A stretch of 64,000 nucleotides of DNA from Flavobacteriaceae bacterium (GCA_028279515.1 JANQNQ010000005.1:186001-250000); one strand, 5' to 3'; counted from the stretch's first letter, positions 17,098 through 25,707 are shown. Numbers and translations are program-made. The notes: generated from the letters alone by a model not told the origin.

Positions 17098-17319
17098 TGT
17101 TCTTTTTTTTATGGTTTTTTCTTCGGAAGAATTCCTGCAAAACACCTGTTGACCGCATCAAACTAGCGAACCGTTTAGACGCTTTCAAACTACCAAAATT
17201 ACAATCGTTTGGCTTTTTTTCGGACTTGCCCATAGAGCTGACTAAGGAGGCAATGTTATGTGTTTTTATAGATTCGGAAACATATTAAATGATTGAAAAT
17301 CAGTTTAATATAATTCTAA

Positions 17320-17337
17320 TGTTAATTTAATGTTACC
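17320..17337 (+). promoter_or_regulatory. Candidate Pho box upstream of the MORN-protein gene
   Basis: TGTTAAT, spacer TTAA, TGTTACC. Same seven-four-seven build as the site at 17080. It ends six bases before the -33 element of the promoter for the gene at 17406, the usual place for activation by a PhoB-type regulator. Confidence 0.65.
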
Positions 17338-17342
17338 TAATT

Positions 17343-17374
17343 TTTGATTTAACGTAAATTTTAGGTTATATTTG
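17343..17374 (+). promoter_or_regulatory. Promoter of the MORN-protein gene
   Basis: TTTG at 17343-17346 and TATATTTG at 17367-17374, separated by 20 bases. This fits the Bacteroidota sigma-A consensus TTG, 17-23 bases, TAnnTTTG. The start codon is 31 bases further on. Confidence 0.75.
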
Positions 17375-17405
17375 TTAACAGAAGATGAAATAAAACCTAC
17401 ATATT

Positions 17406-17762
17406 ATGAAAAAATATATAATCGCATTCGCAGTACTCTTTGTTTCTTCGATGGCCTTTGCACAAGAGGTGAAGCCTAAGTTGGAGAAGAAAGGAGATCT
17501 TGTCGAGGCAACCTTCTACCATGACAATGGAGAAATTGCCCAGAAAGGTTTCTATAAAGATGGAAAGTTACATGGTACTTGGAAGAGTTATGACGTTAAT
17601 GGTAAGAAAGTAGCCCTAGGTTCTTACGAAAACGGAAAGAAAGTCGGCAAATGGCTTTTCTGGACTGAGAAGACCTTGAAAGAAGTGAACTATGAAGATT
17701 CGCGCATTGCGAGTGTTAGCGAATGGACTACAAAAACAAAATTGGCTTCAAACAAGCCTTAA
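17406..17762 (+). CDS. Small exported MORN-repeat protein
   Basis: A 118-residue protein with a signal peptide (KKYIIAFAVLFVSSMAFAQ, cleaved near residue 20), then about three MORN-like repeats (ATFYHDNGEIAQKGFYKDGK, then HGTWKSYDVNGKKVALGSY, then KKVGKWLFWTEKTLKEVNY). Proteins like this are often labelled YwqK-family antitoxins, but no toxin partner is adjacent and the protein is exported, so that label gives no function here. The promoter has a candidate Pho box directly upstream, which suggests expression under phosphate limitation together with the nearby transporter genes. A bidirectional terminator follows at 17792-17820. Confidence 0.8.
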   Translation: MKKYIIAFAVLFVSSMAFAQEVKPKLEKKGDLVEATFYHDNGEIAQKGFYKDGKLHGTWKSYDVNGKKVALGSYENGKKVGKWLFWTEKTLKEVNYEDSRIASVSEWTTKTKLASNKP

Positions 17763-17791
17763 GAAAAACGTACCCAAATACATACATATAG

Positions 17792-17820
17792 AAAAGGGAG
17801 CGCATTTGCGCTCCCTTTTT
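17792..17820 (+). terminator. Bidirectional terminator between convergent genes
   Basis: GGGAGCGC (17796-17803) pairs with GCGCTCCC (17808-17815), flanked by AAAA on the left and TTTTT on the right. It serves the MORN-protein gene and the convergent lipoprotein gene ending at 17844. Confidence 0.9.
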
Positions 17821-17843
17821 CATTAGTGTGTTGTTTGGTTGTA

Positions 17844-19157
17844 TTATAGACGAACCCATCCTGTGGTCCAAGTGTCACCTTCTTGAAGGGCCCCCACAAA
17901 AGATACTGAAGAGAACCATGCGTCTAGCGTACTTGGGTCTAAAGCGTTTCCTGCATACGTTCCTCTAAATCCAGAGATTGAAAAGTCGTTTGGCACGGCA
18001 GTTCCGGCACTATCAAATGGAGATCCAGAACCATCTAGTGTGTAGTTGCTATATGTTGCGAAGTCTGCCAAGTCAAAAGAAGCAGTACCTCCATGATCAA
18101 GATCAAAAGAGTTCACGTTATCGATGATAGAGTTGCGAACTTCTACTTCACCTGCATTGAAGTTTAGCAAGGTTTGATCGTCGTCTACTTCGATTCCTCT
18201 TCCTGGGAATCCTTTGATGATCATGTTATAGGCAGCCACTTTGGTTCCTGCTCTAAACTCGATTCCTTTGTTTTCTCCGTCACCATCTTCAGCACCGATC
18301 AAGGTAATGTTTGAAATGGTTGGATACGAGAATGGAGTTGCGTCAGGAGTAGAAGAAAGGTTGTCTGCTTCGATGCCTTTGTCACCTGCTAAGGCAGTTT
18401 GTTGTACGATCCAAAATTGACCTCTTCCAACCCAGCCATCTGTCCAGTCGATCGAGTCGTCACCTGCACCGATCACTACGGCGTACTTTAGGTCAACCGT
18501 ACCACCGAAAAACTCGATACCGTCGTCATTGCCTAAGTAGGTTTCGATATATTCTACTGTAGTTCCGTTTCCTACACCGTACAATGAAAGTCCGTTGTAC
18601 TCAGCGTCATCGTTGATCTTTCCTCCTGTATACTCTAAACGAACATACTTTAGTATTCCAGAATCATCACCCGCGTCTGTACCCCCGTATGTTAGGTTAG
18701 CAACCTCAGTAGTTGCTGATACGGCCGCTCTGTTGATAGGCGCCTTACCAGCGATAAGAAGTCCGCCCCAATCACCAGGATTCGGAGTTGATTTTTTTGA
18801 AGTAAAAACGATAGGAGCACTTGCGGTACCTTCGGCCATGATCTTGGCACCTTGTTCAATGGCAAGATATGAGAATACACCACCTTCAGAACCCGCTTGG
18901 ATCTGTGTTCCTGGCTCAATAGTTAGCGTAACGCCATCAACTACAGATACACCACCTATAAGCTCGTAGCATTTGTCTGCGGTCAATGTTGTGTTAACAG
19001 TGATCTGTCCTTGAAGGATTTCACATCCTTCGTTACTTCCACCGTCACCTTCGACAATAGTGATGTCTCCGATGTTGTCTTCGTTTACGGTGCACGATTG
19101 GAGTATCACACCGGTTACAGCGCTTATTCCTAATAGTAATGTGCTGATCTTTTTCAT
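17844..19157 (-). CDS. Beta-helix surface lipoprotein paired with a TonB receptor
   Basis: A 437-residue lipoprotein: signal with lipobox LQSC (Cys22), then a short acidic linker (DITIVEGDGGSNEG), then a right-handed beta-helix-like body (VDGVTLTIEPGTQIQAG, NPGDWGGLLIAGKAPINRA, GVGNGTTVEYIETYLGNDDG, FFGGTVDLKYAVVIGAGDDS). Homologues in Bacteroidota sit directly behind TonB-dependent receptors, as here (41 bases after the receptor stop, same strand), and are often misnamed multidrug transporters. By position it could act as the receptor's surface partner, as SusD does for SusC. The pair is next to PhoB/PhoR-type genes, so a phosphorus-containing substrate is likely but unproven. Confidence 0.8.
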   Translation of the reverse strand: MKKISTLLLGISAVTGVILQSCTVNEDNIGDITIVEGDGGSNEGCEILQGQITVNTTLTADKCYELIGGVSVVDGVTLTIEPGTQIQAGSEGGVFSYLAIEQGAKIMAEGTASAPIVFTSKKSTPNPGDWGGLLIAGKAPINRAAVSATTEVANLTYGGTDAGDDSGILKYVRLEYTGGKINDDAEYNGLSLYGVGNGTTVEYIETYLGNDDGIEFFGGTVDLKYAVVIGAGDDSIDWTDGWVGRGQFWIVQQTALAGDKGIEADNLSSTPDATPFSYPTISNITLIGAEDGDGENKGIEFRAGTKVAAYNMIIKGFPGRGIEVDDDQTLLNFNAGEVEVRNSIIDNVNSFDLDHGGTASFDLADFATYSNYTLDGSGSPFDSAGTAVPNDFSISGFRGTYAGNALDPSTLDAWFSSVSFVGALQEGDTWTTGWVRL

Positions 19158-19198
19158 TTCGATTTAATTAAGTTTAATTGTTTTGTTAAGTTTTGTAG

Positions 19199-22000
19199 TT
19201 AAAATTTGTACGTTACGCCAAGGTTCACATTGACACCTCTTGTAAAATCGTATGTTGTGTATTCTTCGTTTCTATCTTCTTGATCTTGGAATCTTCTAAC
19301 TGACGGATCCAATAGGTTTTTGGCGCTAAGCCCAAACTCCCAATGTTCACCCACAGCATCTTTGAAGTTAAAGTTGAGTGTGCCAAATCCTTTTTCGAAA
19401 ATGTCACCTACTCCGTTTCCACCTGCCGAATAGATTCGGTCTCCGAAGATGTTGAAGTCTAGGGTTGATGAAAGCTTGTGGTTCTCTAATTCTTTCTTGT
19501 AGCTGATATCTGCATTGATTAAATAAGGAGACGCACCTTGAAGTTGTCTGCTATTGTTAGTAGGTGCGATGTTAGACCCATTGAAGGTAACCGTATTTGG
19601 ATCGATCTCAACCTCAGTCTTCATGATCGTTGCGTTGATTCCAGCGGTCCAAACATCGTTCTCGGCAGCGCCAAACCATTTTCCGATGGCTTTTCTTGCC
19701 TCGAGCTCAATACCGTAGATTTTCGCATTATCAGAGTTGATAAAGGTGTTGATGTTCGATGCCGAAGCCACAAATACCTTTTCAATAGGATTGTCGATAT
19801 ACTTTCCAAATAGAGTCGCAGAATACGCATCTCCAGATTCTTCTGGGAAATATTCCCACTTGATATCGATGTTGTAATTTTCTGAGTTCTTTACAATTGG
19901 GTTACCCAAGGTTGCCTCGGTCACATCCTCATCCAAGAAAGGCGCTACTTCTGTAAACTTTGGTAATGTGATCGTCTTACTGGCCGCAAAACGTAAGTTT
20001 GAGGTTTCATTGAGCGCGTATTTAAGACTGATGTTTGGTAAGAAGAACAGCTCGTCGATTTGTTCCTTTCTAAACGGGTTGGTCTCAAGGTCTTCTTGCT
20101 GTCTGTAGAATACGTTCTGCTCGAAATTCTCTAAACGGATTCCGGCATTCAGTGTAAGCTTTGGATTGATAGTGTACTGCAACTGAGCGAAACTTGCAAA
20201 GTTGATGTAATCTGCTCTATAGCGACGTGTAGGGTTCAGGTTTTCAAGAACCACGTAATCACCGTTCAAGAAGTTGGTCTCATTCAAGAATTGGTCTGGG
20301 TTGTTGAAGTCAACATTCTCTCCGATGAAGTTGTTCAAGTTGTAGTTTACCTGATTGGATTCAAACGAGCGATTCTTCTTTCTTACATTCACACCAACCG
20401 TAAGCTTGCTTTGAAATACTTCATCTTCATCTTTGTCAAAGTTGATGTCCAAGTTCAGTTTCCCCGAAGAATCTTCTTCATTCAACTCTTGATAAAAACG
20501 TTGGTTGTTTGCCAAATCTGGGCTTACACGGTTTCCAAAGACCAAGTTTCCGTTTTGAAGCTCGGTAAAGAACAACTGTCTTCTGTCTGGAATATATCCT
20601 AACGCTTTATTATAGGCAGCACCCCAGTTAAGCACATATTTACTTTCGTTGAATTTGTGTTGCCCCGTAAGTTGCTGCGTAAACAGGTTGTTTTGCTCAA
20701 AGGTGCCTCTTCTCAAGCGGATCTTTACATCCGTGTCTTCACCACCTACACCATCGGTGAATTCTCGAAGTTCGTCTTCGGTGTCATTCACAAATAGGGT
20801 AGTTGTTGTGATTCGGTTATTGCTGTTCCAACGGTACGAAAGGCTCCCTAGAACGGTCGTATTGGTATTGTACTCATAACGATCTACATTCTCGAAACGT
20901 CCGAATCCGATGGGTTCCCCTTGAGAGTTGTATCCAGCTTCGATACCTCCAAGTGCTGTTCTATGGTTTTGGCTAAACGAAGCACTTACCAATAGGTCTA
21001 ACTTCTGCTCGTCTCCGATGGTAAAACTCTTTCCGCCTAAAACATTGGCACCTCCATCAGGGGCATTGAATCTTTTTTCTGGGTTGAATGATGTTTTAAA
21101 AGGATAATAGTCAATCTGTGTGCTCACGTAGTTATATCCTGGGATATTCAAAAATGCAGGAACACTTCTTGACCCGTCCTCAACACCAAAGAAATCGTAA
21201 CGGCCACCATTCAACAAGAAGAAATCATTAGAAGCTGCAGTGGTATTTACACCCGTGCTAAATCCTACTTCTAAGAATCCGCTTCCTGGTCTGTCTTTCG
21301 TATCGATGTCAACACTGGCTCCGGCAAAGTCACCGTAAAGCTCAGCAGAGTATGCTTTGTAAATTCCAAGGTTCTCAACAATCTTAGTTGGGAAGATCGC
21401 TAGGTCGATCATTTTCAACTTCGGATTTAGTGAAGGAATAGGAAGTCCGTTTAGGTAAGCGTTGTTGTAACGATCTCCCAAACCACGAACATAAAGCTTA
21501 TCACTTCCTTTAGAGATTCCTGAAGCTTTGGTCAAACCTGTGGCTACATCGCCTGCTCCTTTTCGAGAAAGTTCAGCGGCACCGATCTTCGTTTGGATTT
21601 GGGCTGCTTTCTTCTGCTCTAATTGCAAAGCAACTTCTGATTCTTTCTTAACAGTGGTGGTAATGATGATATCATCTAAAGCCTCGGCGCTTGACCCCAA
21701 AATTGCATCGACTTTGGTTTCTTTGCCGGCTTCGACAACTATATTTGGAAACTCTTGCGTTTCGTAACCCACAAAACTAAATACAACAGTATACGTCCCA
21801 GGGTCTATGTTTTCTAATAGAAATAAACCATCGATATCTGATGTAGTCCCTTTAGTGGTTCCTTTGAGGAATACATTGGCAAATGGCAATGGTTCGTTAT
21901 TCATTTCTTTATCGGTGATCAGACCAACGACCGATCCCGTGTCTTGAGCATTTGCGAATGCTACGATCATAAAGGCAAAAAGAGCCGCTATTTTTTTCAT
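19199..22000 (-). CDS. TonB-dependent outer-membrane receptor in the phosphate cluster
   Basis: A 933-residue outer-membrane receptor. The start used here (22000) puts MKKIAALFAFMIVAFANAQ at the N-terminus, a normal signal peptide; the frame runs nine codons further to 22027. A carboxypeptidase-regulatory-like domain (GSVVGLITDKEMNNEPLPFA to about residue 95) precedes the plug (KKAAQIQTKIGAAELSRKGA; LYVRGLGDRYNNAYLNGLPI) and a 22-strand-type barrel ending in aromatic Phe (GVNVNLGVTYKF). The family imports substrates over the outer membrane using TonB energy. It lacks the SusC signature. It is followed by the beta-helix lipoprotein and diverges from phoB, with a triple 11-base-phased repeat between them. 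Confidence 0.9.
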   Translation of the reverse strand: MKKIAALFAFMIVAFANAQDTGSVVGLITDKEMNNEPLPFANVFLKGTTKGTTSDIDGLFLLENIDPGTYTVVFSFVGYETQEFPNIVVEAGKETKVDAILGSSAEALDDIIITTTVKKESEVALQLEQKKAAQIQTKIGAAELSRKGAGDVATGLTKASGISKGSDKLYVRGLGDRYNNAYLNGLPIPSLNPKLKMIDLAIFPTKIVENLGIYKAYSAELYGDFAGASVDIDTKDRPGSGFLEVGFSTGVNTTAASNDFFLLNGGRYDFFGVEDGSRSVPAFLNIPGYNYVSTQIDYYPFKTSFNPEKRFNAPDGGANVLGGKSFTIGDEQKLDLLVSASFSQNHRTALGGIEAGYNSQGEPIGFGRFENVDRYEYNTNTTVLGSLSYRWNSNNRITTTTLFVNDTEDELREFTDGVGGEDTDVKIRLRRGTFEQNNLFTQQLTGQHKFNESKYVLNWGAAYNKALGYIPDRRQLFFTELQNGNLVFGNRVSPDLANNQRFYQELNEEDSSGKLNLDINFDKDEDEVFQSKLTVGVNVRKKNRSFESNQVNYNLNNFIGENVDFNNPDQFLNETNFLNGDYVVLENLNPTRRYRADYINFASFAQLQYTINPKLTLNAGIRLENFEQNVFYRQQEDLETNPFRKEQIDELFFLPNISLKYALNETSNLRFAASKTITLPKFTEVAPFLDEDVTEATLGNPIVKNSENYNIDIKWEYFPEESGDAYSATLFGKYIDNPIEKVFVASASNINTFINSDNAKIYGIELEARKAIGKWFGAAENDVWTAGINATIMKTEVEIDPNTVTFNGSNIAPTNNSRQLQGASPYLINADISYKKELENHKLSSTLDFNIFGDRIYSAGGNGVGDIFEKGFGTLNFNFKDAVGEHWEFGLSAKNLLDPSVRRFQDQEDRNEEYTTYDFTRGVNVNLGVTYKF

Positions 22001-22074
22001 GAGTGCTGTTAGATTTTCACACCGCAAATAAAGGATGGCTACGTAAGGATGGTGTTATTCGAATATTAAAACTC

Positions 22075-22103
22075 TGTAATGAGTAGGTTACCTAAATGTT
22101 ACC
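22075..22103 (+). promoter_or_regulatory. Candidate triple Pho box between TonB receptor and phoB-type gene
   Basis: Three half-sites in strict 11-base phase: TGTAATG (22075-22081), GGTTACC (22086-22092) and TGTTACC (22097-22103), separated by AGTA and TAAA. It lies 22 bases upstream of the -33 region of the response-regulator promoter and upstream of the divergent receptor gene, so it could control both. Confidence 0.65.
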
Positions 22104-22125
22104 ATATTAAATGAATGTTAAGCCG

Positions 22126-22155
22126 TTTTCAGAATTAATATTATCTTTACTTTTG
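22126..22155 (+). promoter_or_regulatory. Promoter of the PhoB-type regulator gene
   Basis: TTTT at 22126-22129 stands in for the -33 element and TACTTTTG at 22148-22155 is an exact TAnnTTTG match, 26 bases before the start codon. Confidence 0.6.
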
Positions 22156-22180
22156 AGGCACAATCAAAGCTTCTAAACCC

Positions 22181-22867
22181 ATGAAAAAAAAGGACATTAA
22201 AATCCTACTGGTAGACGATGAGCCGGATATTTTAGAGATCGTTGGATACAATTTATCTGCTGAAGGATACCAGATCAGTACCGCAAAAAATGGTTCTGAA
22301 GGCGTTGCCAAAGCCAAGAAAGAAAAACCCCATTTGATCATCCTTGATGTGATGATGCCAGAGATGGACGGGATCGAGGCTTGTGAGCAAATTCGTCAAG
22401 TGCCAGAACTAGCCAATACGGTGGTCACTTTTTTGACTGCTCGAGGTGAAGATTACTCTCAAGTGGCTGGATTTGATGCGGGTGCCGACGACTACATTAC
22501 CAAGCCTATCAAGCCTAAAGTATTGGTGAGTAAGGTGAAGGCATTGTTGCGTAGATTAAAAGAAGATGAAGAAACGACAGCCCAAGTGGTCACTGTGGGT
22601 GACATTGTCATTAACCGAGAAGAATACAAGATCGAGAAAAACGGCGCCGAACTAATTCTACCGCGAAAAGAATTTGAATTGTTGTCACTACTTGCTTCTC
22701 GACCTGGAAAAGTATTTAAGCGCGAAGAGATCCTTGACAAAGTCTGGGGCAATGAAGTGGTCGTAGGTGGAAGAACCATCGATGTGCACATCAGAAAACT
22801 CCGCGAAAAGATTGGCGACGATTATTTCAAGACCGTCAAGGGCGTCGGCTATAAGTTTGTACTCTAA
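22181..22867 (+). CDS. phoB: PhoB-type response regulator
   Basis: A 228-residue two-component regulator. The receiver domain (residues 5-120) has the acidic pair Asp12/Asp13, phosphoacceptor Asp56 (LDVMMPEMDG), Thr86 and Lys108, all the residues needed for phosphorylation. The C-terminal winged helix (about 130-228) has the OmpR/PhoB recognition segment (VVGGRTIDVHIRKLREKIG). The histidine kinase gene begins on the base after its stop codon. Neighbouring PiT and TonB genes and the repeated 11-base-phased sites support a role in phosphate-starvation control; the symbol rests on that context, since OmpR-family members are hard to tell apart by sequence. Confidence 0.88.
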   Translation: MKKKDIKILLVDDEPDILEIVGYNLSAEGYQISTAKNGSEGVAKAKKEKPHLIILDVMMPEMDGIEACEQIRQVPELANTVVTFLTARGEDYSQVAGFDAGADDYITKPIKPKVLVSKVKALLRRLKEDEETTAQVVTVGDIVINREEYKIEKNGAELILPRKEFELLSLLASRPGKVFKREEILDKVWGNEVVVGGRTIDVHIRKLREKIGDDYFKTVKGVGYKFVL

Positions 22868-23911
22868 ATGCAGCGAAGGCTTAAGAAGTCATATAAATTT
22901 GCTTTTCGATCTTCGCTGTACATCACTATTTTTACAACGCTGGTCTTAGCAGTGTTGTGGTATTTTTTCTTTAAAGAGGAAGTGCTAGTGCTTCCGGTAT
23001 ATGCCCTTTCCTGTTTTATCTTCTGTTTCTTTGTGTTGCAATATCGTGTAGAGCGCTTTATCTATCGAAGAGTGAAGCAGATCTACGATGATGTTTCCTT
23101 GCTTGAATCTACCTCTTTTCAAAAACAACCGATCACAACAGACATGGCGACCTTGACCAAAGAGGTCGAAAAGTTCGCCACCGATAAAAAGCTTGAGATC
23201 GAAACCTTAAAGGTACGAGAAGCCTACCGAAAGGAATTTATGGGCAACGTGTCGCACGAGCTTAAAACGCCATTGTTCACGGTTCAAGGATATATCCTGA
23301 CCTTACTGGATGGAGCCATGGAAGACAAGACCATCCGCAAAAAATACCTCAATCGTGCTAGTAAAGGAGTAGAGCGTTTGATCTATATCGTGAAGGATCT
23401 CGATATGATCACCAAATTAGAGGTGGGTGATCTTAACTTAGAAATGGAAGAGTTCAACATTATTGAACTGATTCAAAATGTGTTTGACCTCTTTGAGATG
23501 AAGGCTTCCAAAAAGAACATTACCTTAAAGTTTGATACTGATTATGACGACCCCATCATGGTCAAGGCAGATCGAGAGCGGATACAACAGGTGCTAACCA
23601 ATCTAGTGGTCAATTCTATCAAATATGGGCACAAGGACGGCACGACCGAAGTAGGTATTGAGGATTTGATTCGAAATAAAGTCATCGTTCGTATTACCGA
23701 CAATGGCGAAGGGATTGAAGAAGAACACATTCCTAGATTGTTCGAACGCTTTTTCCGTGTTGATAAAAGCGGGTCTCGAAAGGAAGGCGGCTCTGGATTG
23801 GGCCTTTCAATCGTAAAGCATATCATTGAAGCTCACAACGAAAAGATCTATGTAGAGAGCGAGGCCAGTGTAGGCTCAGAATTCTCATTCACCCTTGAAA
23901 AGGTCGAATAA
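22868..23911 (+). CDS. phoR: PhoR-type sensor histidine kinase
   Basis: A 347-residue membrane kinase with two transmembrane helices close together (about 17-36 and 40-58) and almost no periplasmic loop, then a cytoplasmic linker, the H-box with His130 (MGNVSHELKTPLFTVQGY), and a HATPase domain with N box (NLVVNSIKYG), G1 (ITDNGEGIEEEHIPRLFERF) and G2 (GGSGLGLSIVKHI). The lack of a periplasmic sensor domain matches PhoR-like kinases that sense through partner proteins such as the Pst/PhoU system. It starts directly after the phoB stop, so translation is coupled. Its last 27 bases overlap the 3' end of the convergent glycosyltransferase gene. Confidence 0.88.
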   Translation: MQRRLKKSYKFAFRSSLYITIFTTLVLAVLWYFFFKEEVLVLPVYALSCFIFCFFVLQYRVERFIYRRVKQIYDDVSLLESTSFQKQPITTDMATLTKEVEKFATDKKLEIETLKVREAYRKEFMGNVSHELKTPLFTVQGYILTLLDGAMEDKTIRKKYLNRASKGVERLIYIVKDLDMITKLEVGDLNLEMEEFNIIELIQNVFDLFEMKASKKNITLKFDTDYDDPIMVKADRERIQQVLTNLVVNSIKYGHKDGTTEVGIEDLIRNKVIVRITDNGEGIEEEHIPRLFERFFRVDKSGSRKEGGSGLGLSIVKHIIEAHNEKIYVESEASVGSEFSFTLEKVE

Positions 23912-24946
23912 CTTTTCGAAATCTGTGTCCTGATTAAAACTACTCAATCCTTTATACAGGGGCACTTTATCCAATTTTTCTATGCTAAATTTATCCTGAA
24001 CCTCAAAAGGCACGAGTCCATGTTTTTTGAGTCGCTTCGCTAGATACACTTGCTCATACTGCCCGGGTGTTGGGATGAAAAAGGCCTTTTTCTCCAACTT
24101 GGCCAGATCCATAATGGTCGTATAGCCCGATCTCGAAATGACCAATTCACTTTGATTAAAAGCTTTTTCAAGTTCGTCGCTCTGCATAAAATTGTACACC
24201 TTGCAATTAAGGTAGTCAAAAGTTTCTTGCTTGTTCTCCACCTTTCCGCGTACAAAAAGAACCTTTCCTTTAACGTGTTTAACCTCGTCAAAAAGTTTGT
24301 TCTCCAAAAAAGTACGCTGAGGTTCAGGACCTGATAAGATGACCATGATATCGTAGATTTTTTCTTCCTCGGTTTTTTGAAGACGACTCAGCGGACCGAT
24401 ATATTTGATGTTATCTTTTTTCTTCTTTAAATGTCCGAGCTTTCCACTCAAATTTGGCTTTCCAGCAACATCAGGCACCCAGCATTCGTCAAACTTGTTG
24501 ATGATGCTCTGATGTAGCTTCGAGCTAAACCAGGTAGTGTTACCCGTGAGTACATTCAGTTGATGCGTGATAAAGACCGAAGGCACTTTTTTGTGATGAA
24601 TTCCCAAGCGATTGTCAGAGATAATACCGTCGATCTTTCCTTCCTTTACAAGCGTTTTCACCACTTTTTTCTCTTTGGAAACCGCCTTGACCATTTTTGG
24701 CGAGTCCTTCAACATTTTTAGTTTGAAGTGTTTCCCCTTCTTGGCATACTCGATCTTATATCCGGGAAGTTCGATACTTTCTAATTCAGGAAATTCCTTT
24801 TGAAGCAGTTGCAATGCAATACCGTCTGAAGCGATAAGCGGAATGTATCCTTGGGCCTGTAGTTGTCTAATGATAGGGATGCATCTCGTGGCATGCCCCA
24901 ATCCCCAATTCAGCGGGGCCACTAAAATGGTCTTTGGTTGATTCAT
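23885..24946 (-). CDS. MurG-like glycosyltransferase
   Basis: A 353-residue cytoplasmic glycosyltransferase of the GT-B fold, start taken at 24946 (MNQPKTILVAPLNWGLGHAT), with the frame open to 25000. The glycine-rich loop near the N-terminus and the C-terminal segment SELVISRSGYTTIMDLAKLE followed by FIPTPGQYEQVYLAKRL match the GT28/MurG nucleotide-sugar binding half. It is too short in specific motifs to be MurG itself and has no cell-division neighbours. The product could be a glycolipid or a modified polysaccharide. It diverges from trmB and overlaps the convergent phoR-type gene by 27 bases. Confidence 0.75.
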   Translation of the reverse strand: MNQPKTILVAPLNWGLGHATRCIPIIRQLQAQGYIPLIASDGIALQLLQKEFPELESIELPGYKIEYAKKGKHFKLKMLKDSPKMVKAVSKEKKVVKTLVKEGKIDGIISDNRLGIHHKKVPSVFITHQLNVLTGNTTWFSSKLHQSIINKFDECWVPDVAGKPNLSGKLGHLKKKKDNIKYIGPLSRLQKTEEEKIYDIMVILSGPEPQRTFLENKLFDEVKHVKGKVLFVRGKVENKQETFDYLNCKVYNFMQSDELEKAFNQSELVISRSGYTTIMDLAKLEKKAFFIPTPGQYEQVYLAKRLKKHGLVPFEVQDKFSIEKLDKVPLYKGLSSFNQDTDFEKLFDLFKGE

Positions 24947-24988
24947 AACGATAAAGATACTATTATTTTTCCCTGCGGAAGTTTTCCT

Positions 24989-24996
24989 TAATTTTG
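24989..24996 (+). promoter_or_regulatory. Predicted -7 element of trmB
   Basis: TAATTTTG is an exact TAnnTTTG match, 22 bases before the GTG start of trmB. The -33 region is only T-rich. Confidence 0.5.
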
Positions 24997-25017
24997 CCAA
25001 AATCTTAAGAAAACGTT

Positions 25018-25692
25018 GTGGGAAGCAAGAACAAATTAAAGCGATTTAGAGAGAACGAAACCTTTGCCAATGTGATTCAACCATCACGCGAGGAAGCCAT
25101 GGGCGGCAACTTTGGCTTAAAAGGAAAATGGAGATCCGAGCATTTTAAGAATGAGAACCCGATCGTCCTTGAATTGGGATGCGGAAAAGGGGAGTACAGC
25201 GTTAATTTGGCGAAGAAGTATTCTGAAAAGAACTTCATCGGTATTGACATCAAGGGAGCGCGCTTTTGGCGTGGCGCCAAGACGGCGCTGGAGGAAGGAA
25301 TCCCTAATGTGGCCTTTTTACGAACACAGATCGAATGGATCGAGAGTTTCTTTGCCGAGAATGAAGTTGATGAGATCTGGATTACCTTCCCTGATCCACA
25401 GATTAAATACAAGCGTACCAAACATCGATTGACCAATGCCGAATTTTTGAAGCGATATAAGCACATTTTAAAGGAAGACGGTGTCGTACATCTCAAAACT
25501 GATAGTGAATTCATGCATGGCTACACCCTCGGATTGTTGCATGGAGCCGGTCACGAAGTGCAGTATGCCAATCACCATGTATACAAGAACGAAGGCAGCC
25601 CAGAAGAGGTGACCAGTATTCAAACCTTCTACGAGCAACAATACCTTGAACAAGACAAGGCAATTACGTATATTCGTTTCAAGATAAAATAA
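25018..25692 (+). CDS. trmB: tRNA (guanine-N7-)-methyltransferase TrmB
   Basis: A 224-residue enzyme that methylates G46 of tRNA with S-adenosylmethionine. The SAM-binding loop is ELGCGKGEYSVNLAKKY, followed by IGIDIKGARFWRGAK, and the family's catalytic/tRNA motif WITFPDPQIKYKRTKHRLTN is intact. The C-terminus TSIQTFYEQQY closes the domain. The start is a GTG at 25018, chosen because flavobacterial homologues begin SKNKLKRFRENETF. The neighbour at 25708 begins 15 bases after the stop and is probably co-transcribed. Confidence 0.93.
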   Translation: MGSKNKLKRFRENETFANVIQPSREEAMGGNFGLKGKWRSEHFKNENPIVLELGCGKGEYSVNLAKKYSEKNFIGIDIKGARFWRGAKTALEEGIPNVAFLRTQIEWIESFFAENEVDEIWITFPDPQIKYKRTKHRLTNAEFLKRYKHILKEDGVVHLKTDSEFMHGYTLGLLHGAGHEVQYANHHVYKNEGSPEEVTSIQTFYEQQYLEQDKAITYIRFKIK

Positions 25693-25707
25693 CCAAATCC
25701 GTTATCC

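Larger units (their letters stand above)
17055..17405. other. Divergent intergenic region with two candidate Pho boxes
   Basis: These 351 bases lie between the PiT gene (minus) and the MORN-protein gene (plus). They hold two direct-repeat sites (17080-17097 and 17320-17337) and a complete promoter (17343-17374). A 69-codon open frame at 17079-17288 would begin inside the first site and has no recognisable features. Confidence 0.7.

Noticed and set aside
17079-17288. 69-codon open frame upstream of the MORN-protein gene
   Set aside because: Its start lies inside the proposed Pho box at 17080-17097, and the sequence shows no protein family features.
17406-17762. Toxin-antitoxin system suggested by the YwqK-type label
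   Set aside because: The protein has a signal peptide, no toxin gene is adjacent, and the MORN repeats alone do not indicate antitoxin function.
22116-22122. Fourth Pho half-site TGTTAAG
   Set aside because: It is 19 bases from the previous half-site, out of the 11-base phase, so it is not counted.
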